A stretch of 5,994 nucleotides of DNA from Pseudomonas sp. (GCA_029240955.1 JARDZH010000153.1:1-5994); one strand, 5' to 3'; shown: positions 1 to 5,817, numbered from the stretch's first letter. Notes: a model not told the origin generated them from the letters alone. Numbers and translations are program-made.

Positions 1-44
1 TGGGGTGCTAGGGGTCGAGTGTTCGAATCACTCCGTCCCGACCA
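1..44 (+). tRNA. tRNA-Pro (anticodon GGG), 3' part only
   Basis: This is the 3' half of a proline tRNA cut by the left edge. Reading back from the encoded CCA (42-44) gives discriminator A41, the acceptor strand CGTCCCG (34-40), a T-stem GAGTG/CACTC (17-21 and 29-33) closing the loop TTCGAAT (22-28), a five-base variable region GGGTC (12-16), and the 3' strand of the anticodon stem GCTAG (7-11). The visible anticodon-loop bases are then T33, GGG at 34-36, G37 and T38. The anticodon GGG reads CCC/CCU proline codons, and G37 is the usual base of proline tRNAs. The 5' half (acceptor, D-arm, 5' anticodon strand) lies outside the window, so its pairing cannot be checked here. Confidence 0.93.
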
Positions 45-60
45 TATATTTCAATGACTT

Positions 61-88
61 AGCCCAACCTTCTCAGGTTGGGCTTTTT
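61..88 (+). terminator. Intrinsic terminator of the tRNA-Pro gene
   Basis: A perfect 10-bp stem, AGCCCAACCT (61-70) and AGGTTGGGCT (75-84), closes a TCTC loop and runs into a T tract at 84-88. It begins 16 bases after the tRNA CCA and has the form expected of a rho-independent terminator ending the tRNA transcript. The other side of the stem has no T tract for the opposite strand, so it acts on plus-strand transcription only. Confidence 0.9.
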
Positions 89-148
89 CATGTGCGTGAA
101 TTTTGCTGTAGAGGCTGAGCTTTAGAAGCCAAGGGAGTATGCGGTACG

Positions 149-173
149 ACGCGGTGTTCCGAAGTAACCGCGT
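149..173. repeat. Inverted repeat, 7-bp arms, between tRNA and cadA
   Basis: The arms ACGCGGT (149-155) and ACCGCGT (167-173) flank an 11-base centre. Four T's follow on the plus strand (173-176), but the stem is short and the loop large, so it would be only a weak plus-strand terminator. No T tract follows it on the minus strand, which argues against it being the terminator of the minus-strand cadA gene ending at 217. It may be part of the repetitive extragenic DNA that continues to about 214. Confidence 0.4.
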
Positions 174-181
174 TTTCGTTC

Positions 182-214
182 ATCGCCAGCAAGCTGGCTC
201 CCACGGGGCTGGCG
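182..214. repeat. REP-like palindrome downstream of cadA
   Basis: The core is the palindrome GCCAGC-AA-GCTGGC (185-198) followed by TCCCAC. This matches the general layout of the common Pseudomonas REP element (GCGAGC-AA-GCTCGC followed by TCCTAC) with changed arm bases, so I call it REP-like rather than a proven family member. A further GCTGGCG at 208-214 can pair with CGCCAGC at 184-190, giving an alternative, larger hairpin. It starts three bases beyond the cadA stop codon, where REP hairpins commonly protect or end transcripts. No T tract is present, so it is not a classical intrinsic terminator. Confidence 0.6.
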
Positions 215-216
215 TC

Positions 217-1434
217 TTACTTCTTCAACAACCGCAGTCCATTCAGCACCACCAGAACACTCACACCCACATCCGCAAACACCGCCATCCACATCGTCGC
301 CATGCCCACCACGGTGAAGGATAAAAACACCGCCTTGATACCCAGCGCGAAAACAATATTCTGTTTCAGGATGCTGGCCGTCTGACGGGACAGCCGGATG
401 AAGGCCGGGATTTTCCTGAGATCATCGTCCATCAGCGCGACGTCGGCGGTTTCGATGGCAGTGTCTGTGCCGGCCGCTGCCATGGCGAAGCCGATCTGCG
501 ACCTGGCGAGGGCAGGCGCGTCGTTGATACCGTCCCCGACCATCCCCACCACGTGCCCCTTCGACTGCAGATCTTCGATCGCCGTGAGCTTGCCGGCGGG
601 CAGCAGATTGCCCAATGCCCGGTCTATGCCCACGGTCCGAGCGATGGCAGAGGCGGTGTGTTCGTTGTCACCGGTCAACATGGCAGTCTTGACGCCCAGT
701 GCATGCAGCTCTTCGATCGCCTGCTGGCTGGACTGTTTAACCGTATCGGCCACTGCAAAGATGGCCAACGCGCGCGCAGAGTCGCTCAATACCACGACGG
801 TCTTGCCTTGACGCTCCAGTTCATCCAGCCGAGATTCCAGCCCTGCATCGCACAGACCCAACTCCTCCAGGAGTCGATGGTTTCCAAGGTGATACTGCTG
901 ACCGCCAATATCGCCCTTGATGCCTTTACCGGGCAACGCGGCGAAATTATCGACCTGTGCAAGCGACAGCGGGTCCTGTTCGCGAGCAACCGCCAGCGAC
1001 ACCGGGTGATCAGATCGCCCGCCCAGGCTTGCGGCGATTATCCGCACGTCGGCTTCAGGCAGATCGACCAGATTGACCAGATTGACGAAATCGGTCAGTA
1101 CCGGCTTGCCATGGGTGAGGGTGCCGGTCTTGTCCAGAGCGAGGTAATCGACCTTGGCGCCGATTTCCAGATAGATCCCGCCTTTGACCAGTATCCCCTT
1201 GCGCGCCGCTGCAGCGAGCCCGCTGACAATGGAAACGGGCGTCGAGATGACCAGAGCGCACGGGCACGCCACCACCAGCAACACCAATGCACGGTAGACC
1301 CAGTCAAACCAGGCACCGCCCATAAAGACAGGCGGGATGACCGCCACCGCCAGTGCGAAGAAGAAGACTGCCGGGGTGTAATACGTTGCGAACTGATCAA
1401 CGAAAAGCTGCGTCGGTGCACGCGAGCCTTGGGC
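217..1434 (-). pseudogene. CadA C-terminal part: CPC helix, P/N domains, last two helices (orphaned by the stop)
   Basis: These 405 codons follow the TAA in the same frame. They encode membrane segments at about 501-520 and 525-545 (full-length numbering), the second carrying the transition-metal site CPC (536-538). Then come the phosphorylated Asp580 in DKTGT, the nucleotide-binding HP (622-623) within SDHPVS, TGDN (733-736), the hinge GDGINDAP (779-786), and a C-terminal helix pair containing FADVGVSVLVVLNGLRLL, where the Asp (about 867) matches the conserved TM8 Asp of the Zn/Cd/Pb subgroup. The first usable start after the stop is a GTG at 1347, already inside the first helix, and it has no Shine-Dalgarno match, so efficient re-initiation is unlikely. 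No second stop or frameshift is present, so decay, if any, is recent. Confidence 0.7.
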
Positions 1435-2871
1435 TTATTCCACCGCGTGGATGATGCGCGCCAGCGTCGTATTGTTCGCACGCGCCGTAACACGGTATTC
1501 GAAGGCGCCCGATTCGTTGATGGAGCCCGCGTAGACCTTATCACCCACCGATTTCTCGACCGGCATGCTTTCACCGGTGATCGGAGCCTGGTTGACCGTC
1601 GAATGACCTTGCTCGATCTCACCGTCGAGGCCTATGCGCTCGCCGGGTCGCGCGCGAACGAGGTCACCGACGGCCACGATTTTCGCGTCCACTTCCTTCC
1701 ACTGTCCGTCAGCTTGCCTGACCGTCGCACGGTCCGGTGACAGGTTCATCAGGCCCTGAATGGCATTGCGCGCCCGGTCCAGTGATTTGGCCTCGATCAG
1801 TTCCGCGATTGTGAAGAGGAACATGACCATCGCGGCTTCAGGCCACTGGCCAATCAGCACAGCGCCGGTCACTGCAATCGACATCAATGCGTTGATGTTC
1901 AGGTTCATGTGCCGGATCGAGATCCAGCCTTTCTTGTAGGTAGCAGGTCCGCAAAGGGCGATGGATATCAACGCGGCAACGGCCACCAGCCACTCGGGAG
2001 CGGCAGAGGTCAGATGCAGGATTTCAGCGCCGACCGCCGTGACACCGGCCAAGCCAAGAGGCCACCATTTGGTTTTCGGGGCTACGACCGCAGCTGGAGC
2101 ATCGCCATCGTCGATGGCTACGGCAGACATGCCCAGGCCACGAATGGCTTCCAGCGCGGCGTCCAGCACATCGGGCTGATGGGTCAGTCGGACGGTACGC
2201 CCAGGTATGTTGAATTCCAGCCCATGGACGCCTTCAAGCGATTGGAGTCTGGAGCGGATGAGGCTTTCCTCCGCAGAACAGTCGAGTTCAGCCACCTGGA
2301 TTTTGATGGTTCGAGACGCATCCAGCTGTTCAGCCGTCATCCCGAGAGTCGATATCGCTTTCCGAATCTCTGCGGTATCGGCCAGGTTGTGCCGCACGCC
2401 GAGCGTCCGTTTCATCAGGTTGAATTCAAGGTGCTCGACGCCGGGCATTTTGGCGAGCTTGCCTTCGATCATCGTCTGCTCGGTAGGGCAGCACATCTGG
2501 CCGATATGGAAGGTGCTGAACGACGAGCCTGAAGACGAGGAAAAAGCGGAAGCACCGCCTGAACAGGCGGGGGTAGATGCGTCGCAGCATGTTGTCTGCG
2601 CAGCGTTGGAGCCCGAGCAGCAGCCGCCGTCAGAGACGGGCTCGTGTGGCTTGTCGAGCAGATTCGAGGGTTCGCTTAGAGCGTACAGGCGCTTTGACTC
2701 CAGGGGCGCCGGTGCGGCTTTAGCATCAGCCGAGCAGCAGGAGGGCGACCCAGCGCCAGGTCCAACCCCGGCGCTTGTGCTTTCATGCTCATGGTTCGGT
2801 GTCCACGACCCGACCGCTGCTGTTTCGACAACAGCGGGAGAATGGTCCAGTTCGCTGCAGCACTTTTTCAT
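1435..2871 (-). CDS. CadA N-terminal part (478 aa): Cys-rich leader, two HMA domains, TM1-4, actuator domain
   Basis: This is the product expected if translation stops at the premature TAA. Residues 1-120 are a Ser/Ala/Gly-rich cytoplasmic leader with cysteine pairs at 4-5, 45-46, 84-85 and 95-96, a single Cys at 103 and a His-Glu-His at 27-29, plausibly an extra metal-binding tail. Residues 121-180 form a first HMA-like fold with the motif MCCPTE (126-131); 188-250 form a second with DCSAEE (197-202). Four membrane segments follow at about 270-290, 292-309, 325-342 and 345-360. The actuator domain covers about 375-470 and holds the phosphatase motif TGES at 432-435. It lacks the CPC helix, phosphorylation domain and nucleotide-binding domain, so it cannot pump. 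It could still bind metal or be degraded; neither can be seen from sequence. Confidence 0.7.
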   Translation of the reverse strand: MKKCCSELDHSPAVVETAAVGSWTPNHEHESTSAGVGPGAGSPSCCSADAKAAPAPLESKRLYALSEPSNLLDKPHEPVSDGGCCSGSNAAQTTCCDASTPACSGGASAFSSSSGSSFSTFHIGQMCCPTEQTMIEGKLAKMPGVEHLEFNLMKRTLGVRHNLADTAEIRKAISTLGMTAEQLDASRTIKIQVAELDCSAEESLIRSRLQSLEGVHGLEFNIPGRTVRLTHQPDVLDAALEAIRGLGMSAVAIDDGDAPAAVVAPKTKWWPLGLAGVTAVGAEILHLTSAAPEWLVAVAALISIALCGPATYKKGWISIRHMNLNINALMSIAVTGAVLIGQWPEAAMVMFLFTIAELIEAKSLDRARNAIQGLMNLSPDRATVRQADGQWKEVDAKIVAVGDLVRARPGERIGLDGEIEQGHSTVNQAPITGESMPVEKSVGDKVYAGSINESGAFEYRVTARANNTTLARIIHAVE

Positions 2872-2877
2872 TCGGCG

Positions 2878-2883
2878 TCCCTC
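2878..2883 (-). promoter_or_regulatory. Ribosome binding site of cadA
   Basis: GAGGGA on the minus strand lies six bases before the ATG at 2871 and fixes the start of the CadA frame. The leader between the predicted transcription start and this site is very short, so no riboswitch or leader peptide fits there. Confidence 0.75.
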
Positions 2884-2900
2884 GGCAAGTCATGCTGCCG

Positions 2901-2931
2901 AGTTAACACCCTGAAGTGGCTACAGGGTCAA
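2901..2931 (-). promoter_or_regulatory. cadA promoter with CadR/PbrR (MerR-family) operator
   Basis: On the minus strand a -35 box TTGACC (2931-2926) and a weak -10 box TTAACT (2906-2901) are 19 bp apart, the over-long spacing typical of promoters that MerR-family activators untwist. Between and overlapping them sits a 21-bp dyad at 2908-2928 with half-sites ACCCTGTAG and CTTCAGGGT around CCA, eight of nine positions symmetric. From memory this matches the operators of CadR, PbrR and ZntR-like sensors of Cd, Pb and Zn. Transcription would start near 2894, leaving a leader of about 23 bases before the cadA ATG. Unlike many pseudomonad loci there is no divergent cadR next to it, so the sensor must be encoded elsewhere. 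Confidence 0.82.
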
Positions 2932-2970
2932 GTCAGGTCTCGCCTCCAACCAGCTGGATGGCGGTCACGC

Positions 2971-4827
2971 TTATTCAACGGCCTCAACCACGCCTTGATC
3001 TTCACCGAGGAACCCGCCGCTCTGGTGTTGCCAGAGCCGCGCGTAAGTCCCGTTTTTCGCCAGCAGTTCGCTGTGGCTGCCTTGCTCGATGATTCGCCCC
3101 TGGTCCATGACGATCAGCCGGTCCATGGCGGCGATCGTGGAAAGCCGATGGGCGATGGCGATTACGGTCTTGCCTTGCATCATTTCATCGAGGCTTTCCT
3201 GAATCGCCACCTCGACTTCCGAATCCAGAGCGCTGGTGGCCTCGTCGAGCAGCAGGATCGGCGCGTTTTTGAGCATCACCCGCGCAATTGCGACGCGCTG
3301 GCGTTGCCCCCCTGACAGCTTGATGCCGCGCTCGCCGACCAGGGTGTCGTAGCCCGTGTGGCCTTGCTTGTCGCTGAGCTGGCTGATGAATCCGTCGGCC
3401 TGAGCCTCAACCGCAGCACGGCGGATCTGCTCATCGGTGGCATCCGGTCGGCCGTAGGCGATGTTGTCGCGAATGGAGCGGTGCAGCAGCGACGTATCCT
3501 GGGTGACCATCCCGATAGCGCTGCGCAGACTGTCCTGCGTGACATGCGCGATGTTCTGCCCGTCGATCCGGATCTCGCCGCTGTCGACGTCGTAGAACCG
3601 CAGCAGCAAGTTGATCAACGTGGACTTGCCGGCACCCGAGCGCCCGACCAGACCGATCTTCTCGCCCGCGCGGATGTTCAGGCTCAGGTTATCAAGCACT
3701 TGGCGCTCGCCGTTGTAGTTGAAGCTCACCTTGTCGAAGCTGACCGCGCCGCCTTTGGTGACCAGCACTTCGGCGTTCGGGGCATCCTGCACCTTGGGGC
3801 CGCGTGTCAGGGTTTCCATCCCGTCCTGTACGGTGCCGATGTTTTCGAACAGCGACGTCATCTGCCACATGATCCAGTGCGACATGCCGTTGATCCGCAG
3901 GGCCATGGCTGTGATTGCCGCGACGGCGCCGGTGCCGACTTCGCCTTGATGCCATAGCCACAGCGAATAACCGCCCGCCGACAGGATCAGCATGACCACC
4001 AGGGCCTGATTGACGATCTCGAACTGGCTCACCAGGCGCATTTGCCGGAACCCGGTCTGCTTGAAGTCCTCCATGGCGGCCCGCGCAAAGTGCGCTTCAC
4101 GTTTGGAATGGGAAAACAGTTTCACCGTGGTGATGTTGGTGTAAGCGTCGGAAATGCGTCCGGTCATCGACGACCGTGCATTGGCCTGCTCCTGGCCGAC
4201 TTTGCCCAGGCGGGGCACGAAGTACGCCATCGCCAGCCCGAACAACGCCATCCACGCAATGAACGGCAGCATCAGCTTCAGGGCGAAGCCACCCGCCAGC
4301 GCAATGATCGCGATGAAGTACACCCCAATCCCGGGAGCGATCTCGATCACGGTGAACAGCACTTCTCGCACCGCCAGCGCAGTTTGCATCACTTTGGTGG
4401 TAACCCGGCCCGAGAACTCATCGGAAAAGAACGAGAGGCTTTGCCGCAGCATCAAGCGATGGAAATCCCAGCGCAGCCGCAAGGGCAGGTTGATCGCCAG
4501 TATCTGGTGCTGGACCATCGTGCGCAGCGCCACCAGCCCGATGCTGGTCAGCAATACGATGCCAATCCCCCAGAGCACGCGGCTTTCCTGTGCAGCCGCC
4601 GTTTCACCGCCCGCCTGCCAAGTTGAGAGCAGGTCCACGACCTGCCCCAGAAAGGAAAACAGCCAGGCCTCATAGATGGAAACGCCGGCGCTGAGCAGAG
4701 CGAGTGCCACCACATAACCCCGAGCGCCTCGCGTGCAGGCCCACAGGAACCGCGCCAACCCGACGGGCGGCGGCGGAAGCTCATCCGGCGGAAATGGGTC
4801 CAGCCGCTGTTCAAACACGCGAAGCAT
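2971..4827 (-). CDS. ABC exporter half-transporter (fused permease and ATPase)
   Basis: This 618-aa protein is a typical type-I ABC exporter subunit that would dimerise in the inner membrane and move a lipid, drug or peptide outward. After a proline-rich cytoplasmic start (residues 10-21), six membrane segments fall at about 38-60, 85-104, 158-178, 184-204, 270-290 and 300-320. The nucleotide-binding domain has Walker A GRSGAGKS (395-402), the Q-loop Gln443, the signature LSGGQ (504-508), Walker B ILLLDE (524-529) with catalytic Glu529, the D-loop SALD and the switch His560. All key residues are present, so it should be active. Length and architecture match MsbA-like and multidrug exporters, but substrate cannot be inferred. 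I chose ATG 4827 over the in-frame upstream start at 4902 because AGGGAGA lies five bases before it and the extra 25 residues look non-coding. It reads toward cadA with no terminator between. Confidence 0.93.
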   Translation of the reverse strand: MLRVFEQRLDPFPPDELPPPPVGLARFLWACTRGARGYVVALALLSAGVSIYEAWLFSFLGQVVDLLSTWQAGGETAAAQESRVLWGIGIVLLTSIGLVALRTMVQHQILAINLPLRLRWDFHRLMLRQSLSFFSDEFSGRVTTKVMQTALAVREVLFTVIEIAPGIGVYFIAIIALAGGFALKLMLPFIAWMALFGLAMAYFVPRLGKVGQEQANARSSMTGRISDAYTNITTVKLFSHSKREAHFARAAMEDFKQTGFRQMRLVSQFEIVNQALVVMLILSAGGYSLWLWHQGEVGTGAVAAITAMALRINGMSHWIMWQMTSLFENIGTVQDGMETLTRGPKVQDAPNAEVLVTKGGAVSFDKVSFNYNGERQVLDNLSLNIRAGEKIGLVGRSGAGKSTLINLLLRFYDVDSGEIRIDGQNIAHVTQDSLRSAIGMVTQDTSLLHRSIRDNIAYGRPDATDEQIRRAAVEAQADGFISQLSDKQGHTGYDTLVGERGIKLSGGQRQRVAIARVMLKNAPILLLDEATSALDSEVEVAIQESLDEMMQGKTVIAIAHRLSTIAAMDRLIVMDQGRIIEQGSHSELLAKNGTYARLWQHQSGGFLGEDQGVVEAVE

Positions 4828-4832
4828 AATTG

Positions 4833-4839
4833 TCTCCCT
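4833..4839 (-). promoter_or_regulatory. Ribosome binding site that sets the ABC exporter start
   Basis: AGGGAGA on the minus strand, five bases before ATG 4827, is a strong Shine-Dalgarno match. No comparable site precedes the upstream in-frame ATG at 4902, which supports the shorter 618-residue protein. Confidence 0.8.
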
Positions 4840-4888
4840 AAGATCTCGTGGAGGGGATTGTGCCACTGAAAGACTGGCGCGAGGGATC

Positions 4889-4909
4889 GGGCGCTGCCGC
4901 ACAGCGCCC
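4889..4909. repeat. 8-bp inverted repeat in the ABC exporter leader region
   Basis: GGGCGCTG (4889-4896) and CAGCGCCC (4902-4909) form a perfect stem with a five-base loop CCGCA. Neither strand has a T tract after it, so it is not an intrinsic terminator. It lies 62 bases upstream of the exporter ATG and could be a hairpin in the mRNA leader or a protein-binding dyad; the sequence does not decide. Confidence 0.45.
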
Positions 4910-5074
4910 TGATGACGATCCGACTTGTCGTCACGCGTCGGGGTTCAACCTGCAGACCGACAGGGCAACGCCGGCCCCGCGCCAAAAGTGACTGCCGAAC
5001 CGCTTGCAACCCGCACCACCGTCCCGCATCATTCGCCCGTCCTGTCATTCCTGGTGTGTTCAGGGGTGACGCAG

Positions 5075-5101
5075 AAGCCCGACAATGAGTCGGGCTTTTT
5101 T
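5075..5101 (+). terminator. Strong intrinsic terminator with no obvious gene before it
   Basis: AAGCCCGAC (5075-5083) pairs perfectly with GTCGGGCTT (5089-5097) around the loop AATGA, and six T's (5096-5101) end it. The orientation is plus only: the minus-strand side has no T tract. Upstream on the plus strand there is no supported gene back to the oppositely transcribed exporter, so it may end an unannotated small RNA, be left over from a lost gene, or block transcription entering the exporter from the antisense side. Confidence 0.85.
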
Positions 5102-5130
5102 CGTTTTGAGGGCAGGATATTCAAGCCTGG

Positions 5131-5364
5131 ATGTGCGGATTGTTGCGGTTCACTCGAAAGAAATTGTCTTACCTGATACGAAAATGGTTCGTGTACATCT
5201 CGGTCATGAGTGTCATGGGCACGAACTCCAACCGGATTCTTGAACATCTGTCCGTCTGGAAACCCTGGCGGTTGGCCAAACAGATGTTGGCGCACTGGAT
5301 GATGCACTGAGACGGCAGGTGCCTGTTGGCGATGTACCTGCGCAACGGCCACCAGGCGCGTTAG
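5131..5364 (+). pseudogene. Candidate small gene or gene remnant with an in-frame TGA
   Basis: The plus frame is open from ATG 5131 to TGA 5308-5310 (59 codons, ending MLAHWMMH) and then continues 17 codons (DGRCLLAMYLRNGHQAR) to TAG 5362-5364. From 5188 onward my hand count gives G or C at 49 of 57 third positions, against about 28 first and 22 second positions. That is the pattern of Pseudomonas coding DNA in this frame and not in the others, and it persists on both sides of the TGA. The product would be basic and rich in Trp and Met; I do not recognise it. No Shine-Dalgarno precedes ATG 5131 or the later ATG 5206. It could be a true 59-residue protein, a gene end with a nonsense mutation, or chance bias. 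Confidence is therefore low. Confidence 0.3.
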
Positions 5365-5384
5365 CAATCGATCAGCCTCTTTTC

Positions 5385-5398
5385 GTGCGTTCACGCAC
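5385..5398. repeat. Small hairpin flanked by T and A runs
   Basis: GTGCG (5385-5389) and CGCAC (5394-5398) close the loop TTCA; it is preceded by TTTT and followed by AAAAAA. The T run lies on the wrong side of the stem for a plus-strand terminator, and on the minus strand GAAAAG follows the stem, so it is not a terminator in either direction. It lies in the gap before the small repeat protein. Confidence 0.3.
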
Positions 5399-5499
5399 AA
5401 AAAATACTCACCACCTGAACTATCGGAACCAAATCCCGTCTTTTTCATCGTGCGTTGCGCAACTCGCTGTCTTACCGCGTCAGCGCTTGACCGGCCTGT

Positions 5500-5505
5500 A
5501 GGTGA
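5500..5505 (+). promoter_or_regulatory. Ribosome binding site that sets the start of the 81-aa protein
   Basis: AGGTGA ends four bases before the ATG at 5510. The in-frame upstream ATG at 5450 has no such site and would add 20 residues unlike the repeat pattern that follows, so the 81-residue start is preferred. Confidence 0.7.
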
Positions 5506-5509
5506 AATC

Positions 5510-5755
5510 ATGGAGAAGCACCAATTGGAAGTGACCAAAGAAGGCAGCAGGGTATACGGCAGCAACGGGGTCGAGCTGGGGCATCTCGATGCCCAGGGAT
5601 TGGTGCGGATGGGCGGCGCGGTGACGTTCAAGATTGTCCGTAATGCGATTTATTCGATGCACGGACAGCATCTCGGCACCCTTAAAGGCGGCATCGGGCT
5701 GACCAGCCGCGGACAGTTCATTCTGGCAGTGGAAGGCCTCAGGCCGTGGGACTGA
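5510..5755 (+). CDS. Small protein of four 16-residue beta-like repeats (possible 4-fold beta-flower fold)
   Basis: An 81-residue protein without signal peptide, membrane segment or cysteine. It is built of four repeats beginning at residues 15, 31, 47 and 63: VYGSNGVELGHLDAQG, LVRMGGAVTFKIVRNA, IYSMHGQHLGTLKGGI and GLTSRGQFILAVEG. A Gly sits at the sixth position of each (20, 36, 52, 68), and a hydrophobic residue at repeat position 12 of each (and at position 9 in three of the four), as in short two-strand beta hairpins. This spacing resembles the family named 4-fold beta flower, whose function is unknown to me; the link is my inference from the pattern. An N-terminal charged stretch (MEKHQLEVTKEGSR) and a short tail LRPWD flank the repeats. 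The gene stands alone on the plus strand, and I find no clear promoter or terminator for it. Confidence 0.78.
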   Translation: MEKHQLEVTKEGSRVYGSNGVELGHLDAQGLVRMGGAVTFKIVRNAIYSMHGQHLGTLKGGIGLTSRGQFILAVEGLRPWD

Positions 5756-5817
5756 TCACCCAACGTCGCGCTTTGACGCCGGAAAATATCTGGAAATTTA
5801 AGCAGGATAGCTAAAGG
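5756..5817. other. Convergent intergenic spacer
   Basis: A short, relatively AT-rich gap between two genes pointing at each other. ATAGC (5807-5811) and GCTAT (5817-5821) form a weak 5-bp hairpin overlapping the stop codon of the minus-strand gene. No convincing terminator is visible for either gene. Confidence 0.4.

Larger units (their letters stand above)
217..2871 (-). pseudogene. cadA: cadA: Cd/Zn/Pb-translocating P1B-type ATPase, interrupted by an in-frame TAA
   Basis: A complete heavy-metal efflux ATPase gene whose frame is open from ATG (2871) to TAA (217) except for codon 479, a TAA at 1437-1435. The family would export Cd2+, Zn2+ and Pb2+ from the cytoplasm using ATP. The frame reads ...IIHAVE, stop, AQGSRAPTQLFVDQF..., exactly where relatives have VEEAQ, so one G-to-T change (GAA to TAA) explains it; there is no indel. 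All P-type signatures are otherwise kept: two HMA-like metal-binding domains, TGES (432-435), CPC (536-538), DKTGT (580-584), HP (622-623), TGDN (733-736), GDGIND (779-784) and an Asp in the last helix region (about 867). The start is supported by GAGGGA six bases upstream of ATG. As written, no functional pump can be made unless the stop is read through. A sequencing error is the main alternative. Confidence 0.85.
4828..5130. other. Intergenic region upstream of the ABC exporter gene
   Basis: About 300 bases with no convincing gene. It should contain the minus-strand promoter of the ABC exporter, but I find no good -35/-10 pair; CACAAT near 4865 is a possible -10 without a matching -35. It contains an 8-bp hairpin (4889-4909) and a plus-strand terminator (5075-5101). 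The short plus-strand frames from 4912 and 4925 run into or through that terminator, are Arg/Pro-rich and lack ribosome binding sites. Confidence 0.5.

Noticed and set aside
1345..1437. Frameshift or programmed recoding between the two cadA halves
   Set aside because: Translating straight through shows both halves in the same frame with only a TAA substitution, so no frameshift is needed, and no slippery site is evident.
553..1740. Long plus-strand open frame (395 codons) opposite cadA
   Set aside because: It is antisense to clear P-type ATPase motifs, is rich in Arg, Gln, Asp and His as expected of a reverse-strand shadow in GC-rich DNA, and resembles no family.
2881..2902. Inverted repeat CTCGGCA/TGCCGAG between the cadA promoter and ribosome binding site
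   Set aside because: One arm lies in the -10 region and so outside the transcript, so it cannot form an mRNA hairpin. As a DNA operator it matches nothing I know.
4848..4868. TGGCAC upstream of the ABC exporter as a sigma-54 promoter
   Set aside because: The required GC ten bases after GG is absent (TC instead), so the -12 element is missing.
4925..5176. Plus-strand open frame of 83 codons
   Set aside because: It runs straight through a strong plus-strand intrinsic terminator, lacks a ribosome binding site and has no recognisable sequence.
5319..5501. Plus-strand open frame of 60 codons before the small repeat protein
   Set aside because: Third positions are A/T-rich where the neighbouring frame shows G/C bias, and there is no Shine-Dalgarno site.
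5029..5631. Minus-strand open frame of 200 codons
   Set aside because: Its codons have G/C excess at the first position rather than the third in the checked part. It overlaps the well-supported 81-residue gene and a terminator, and no ribosome binding site supports a start.
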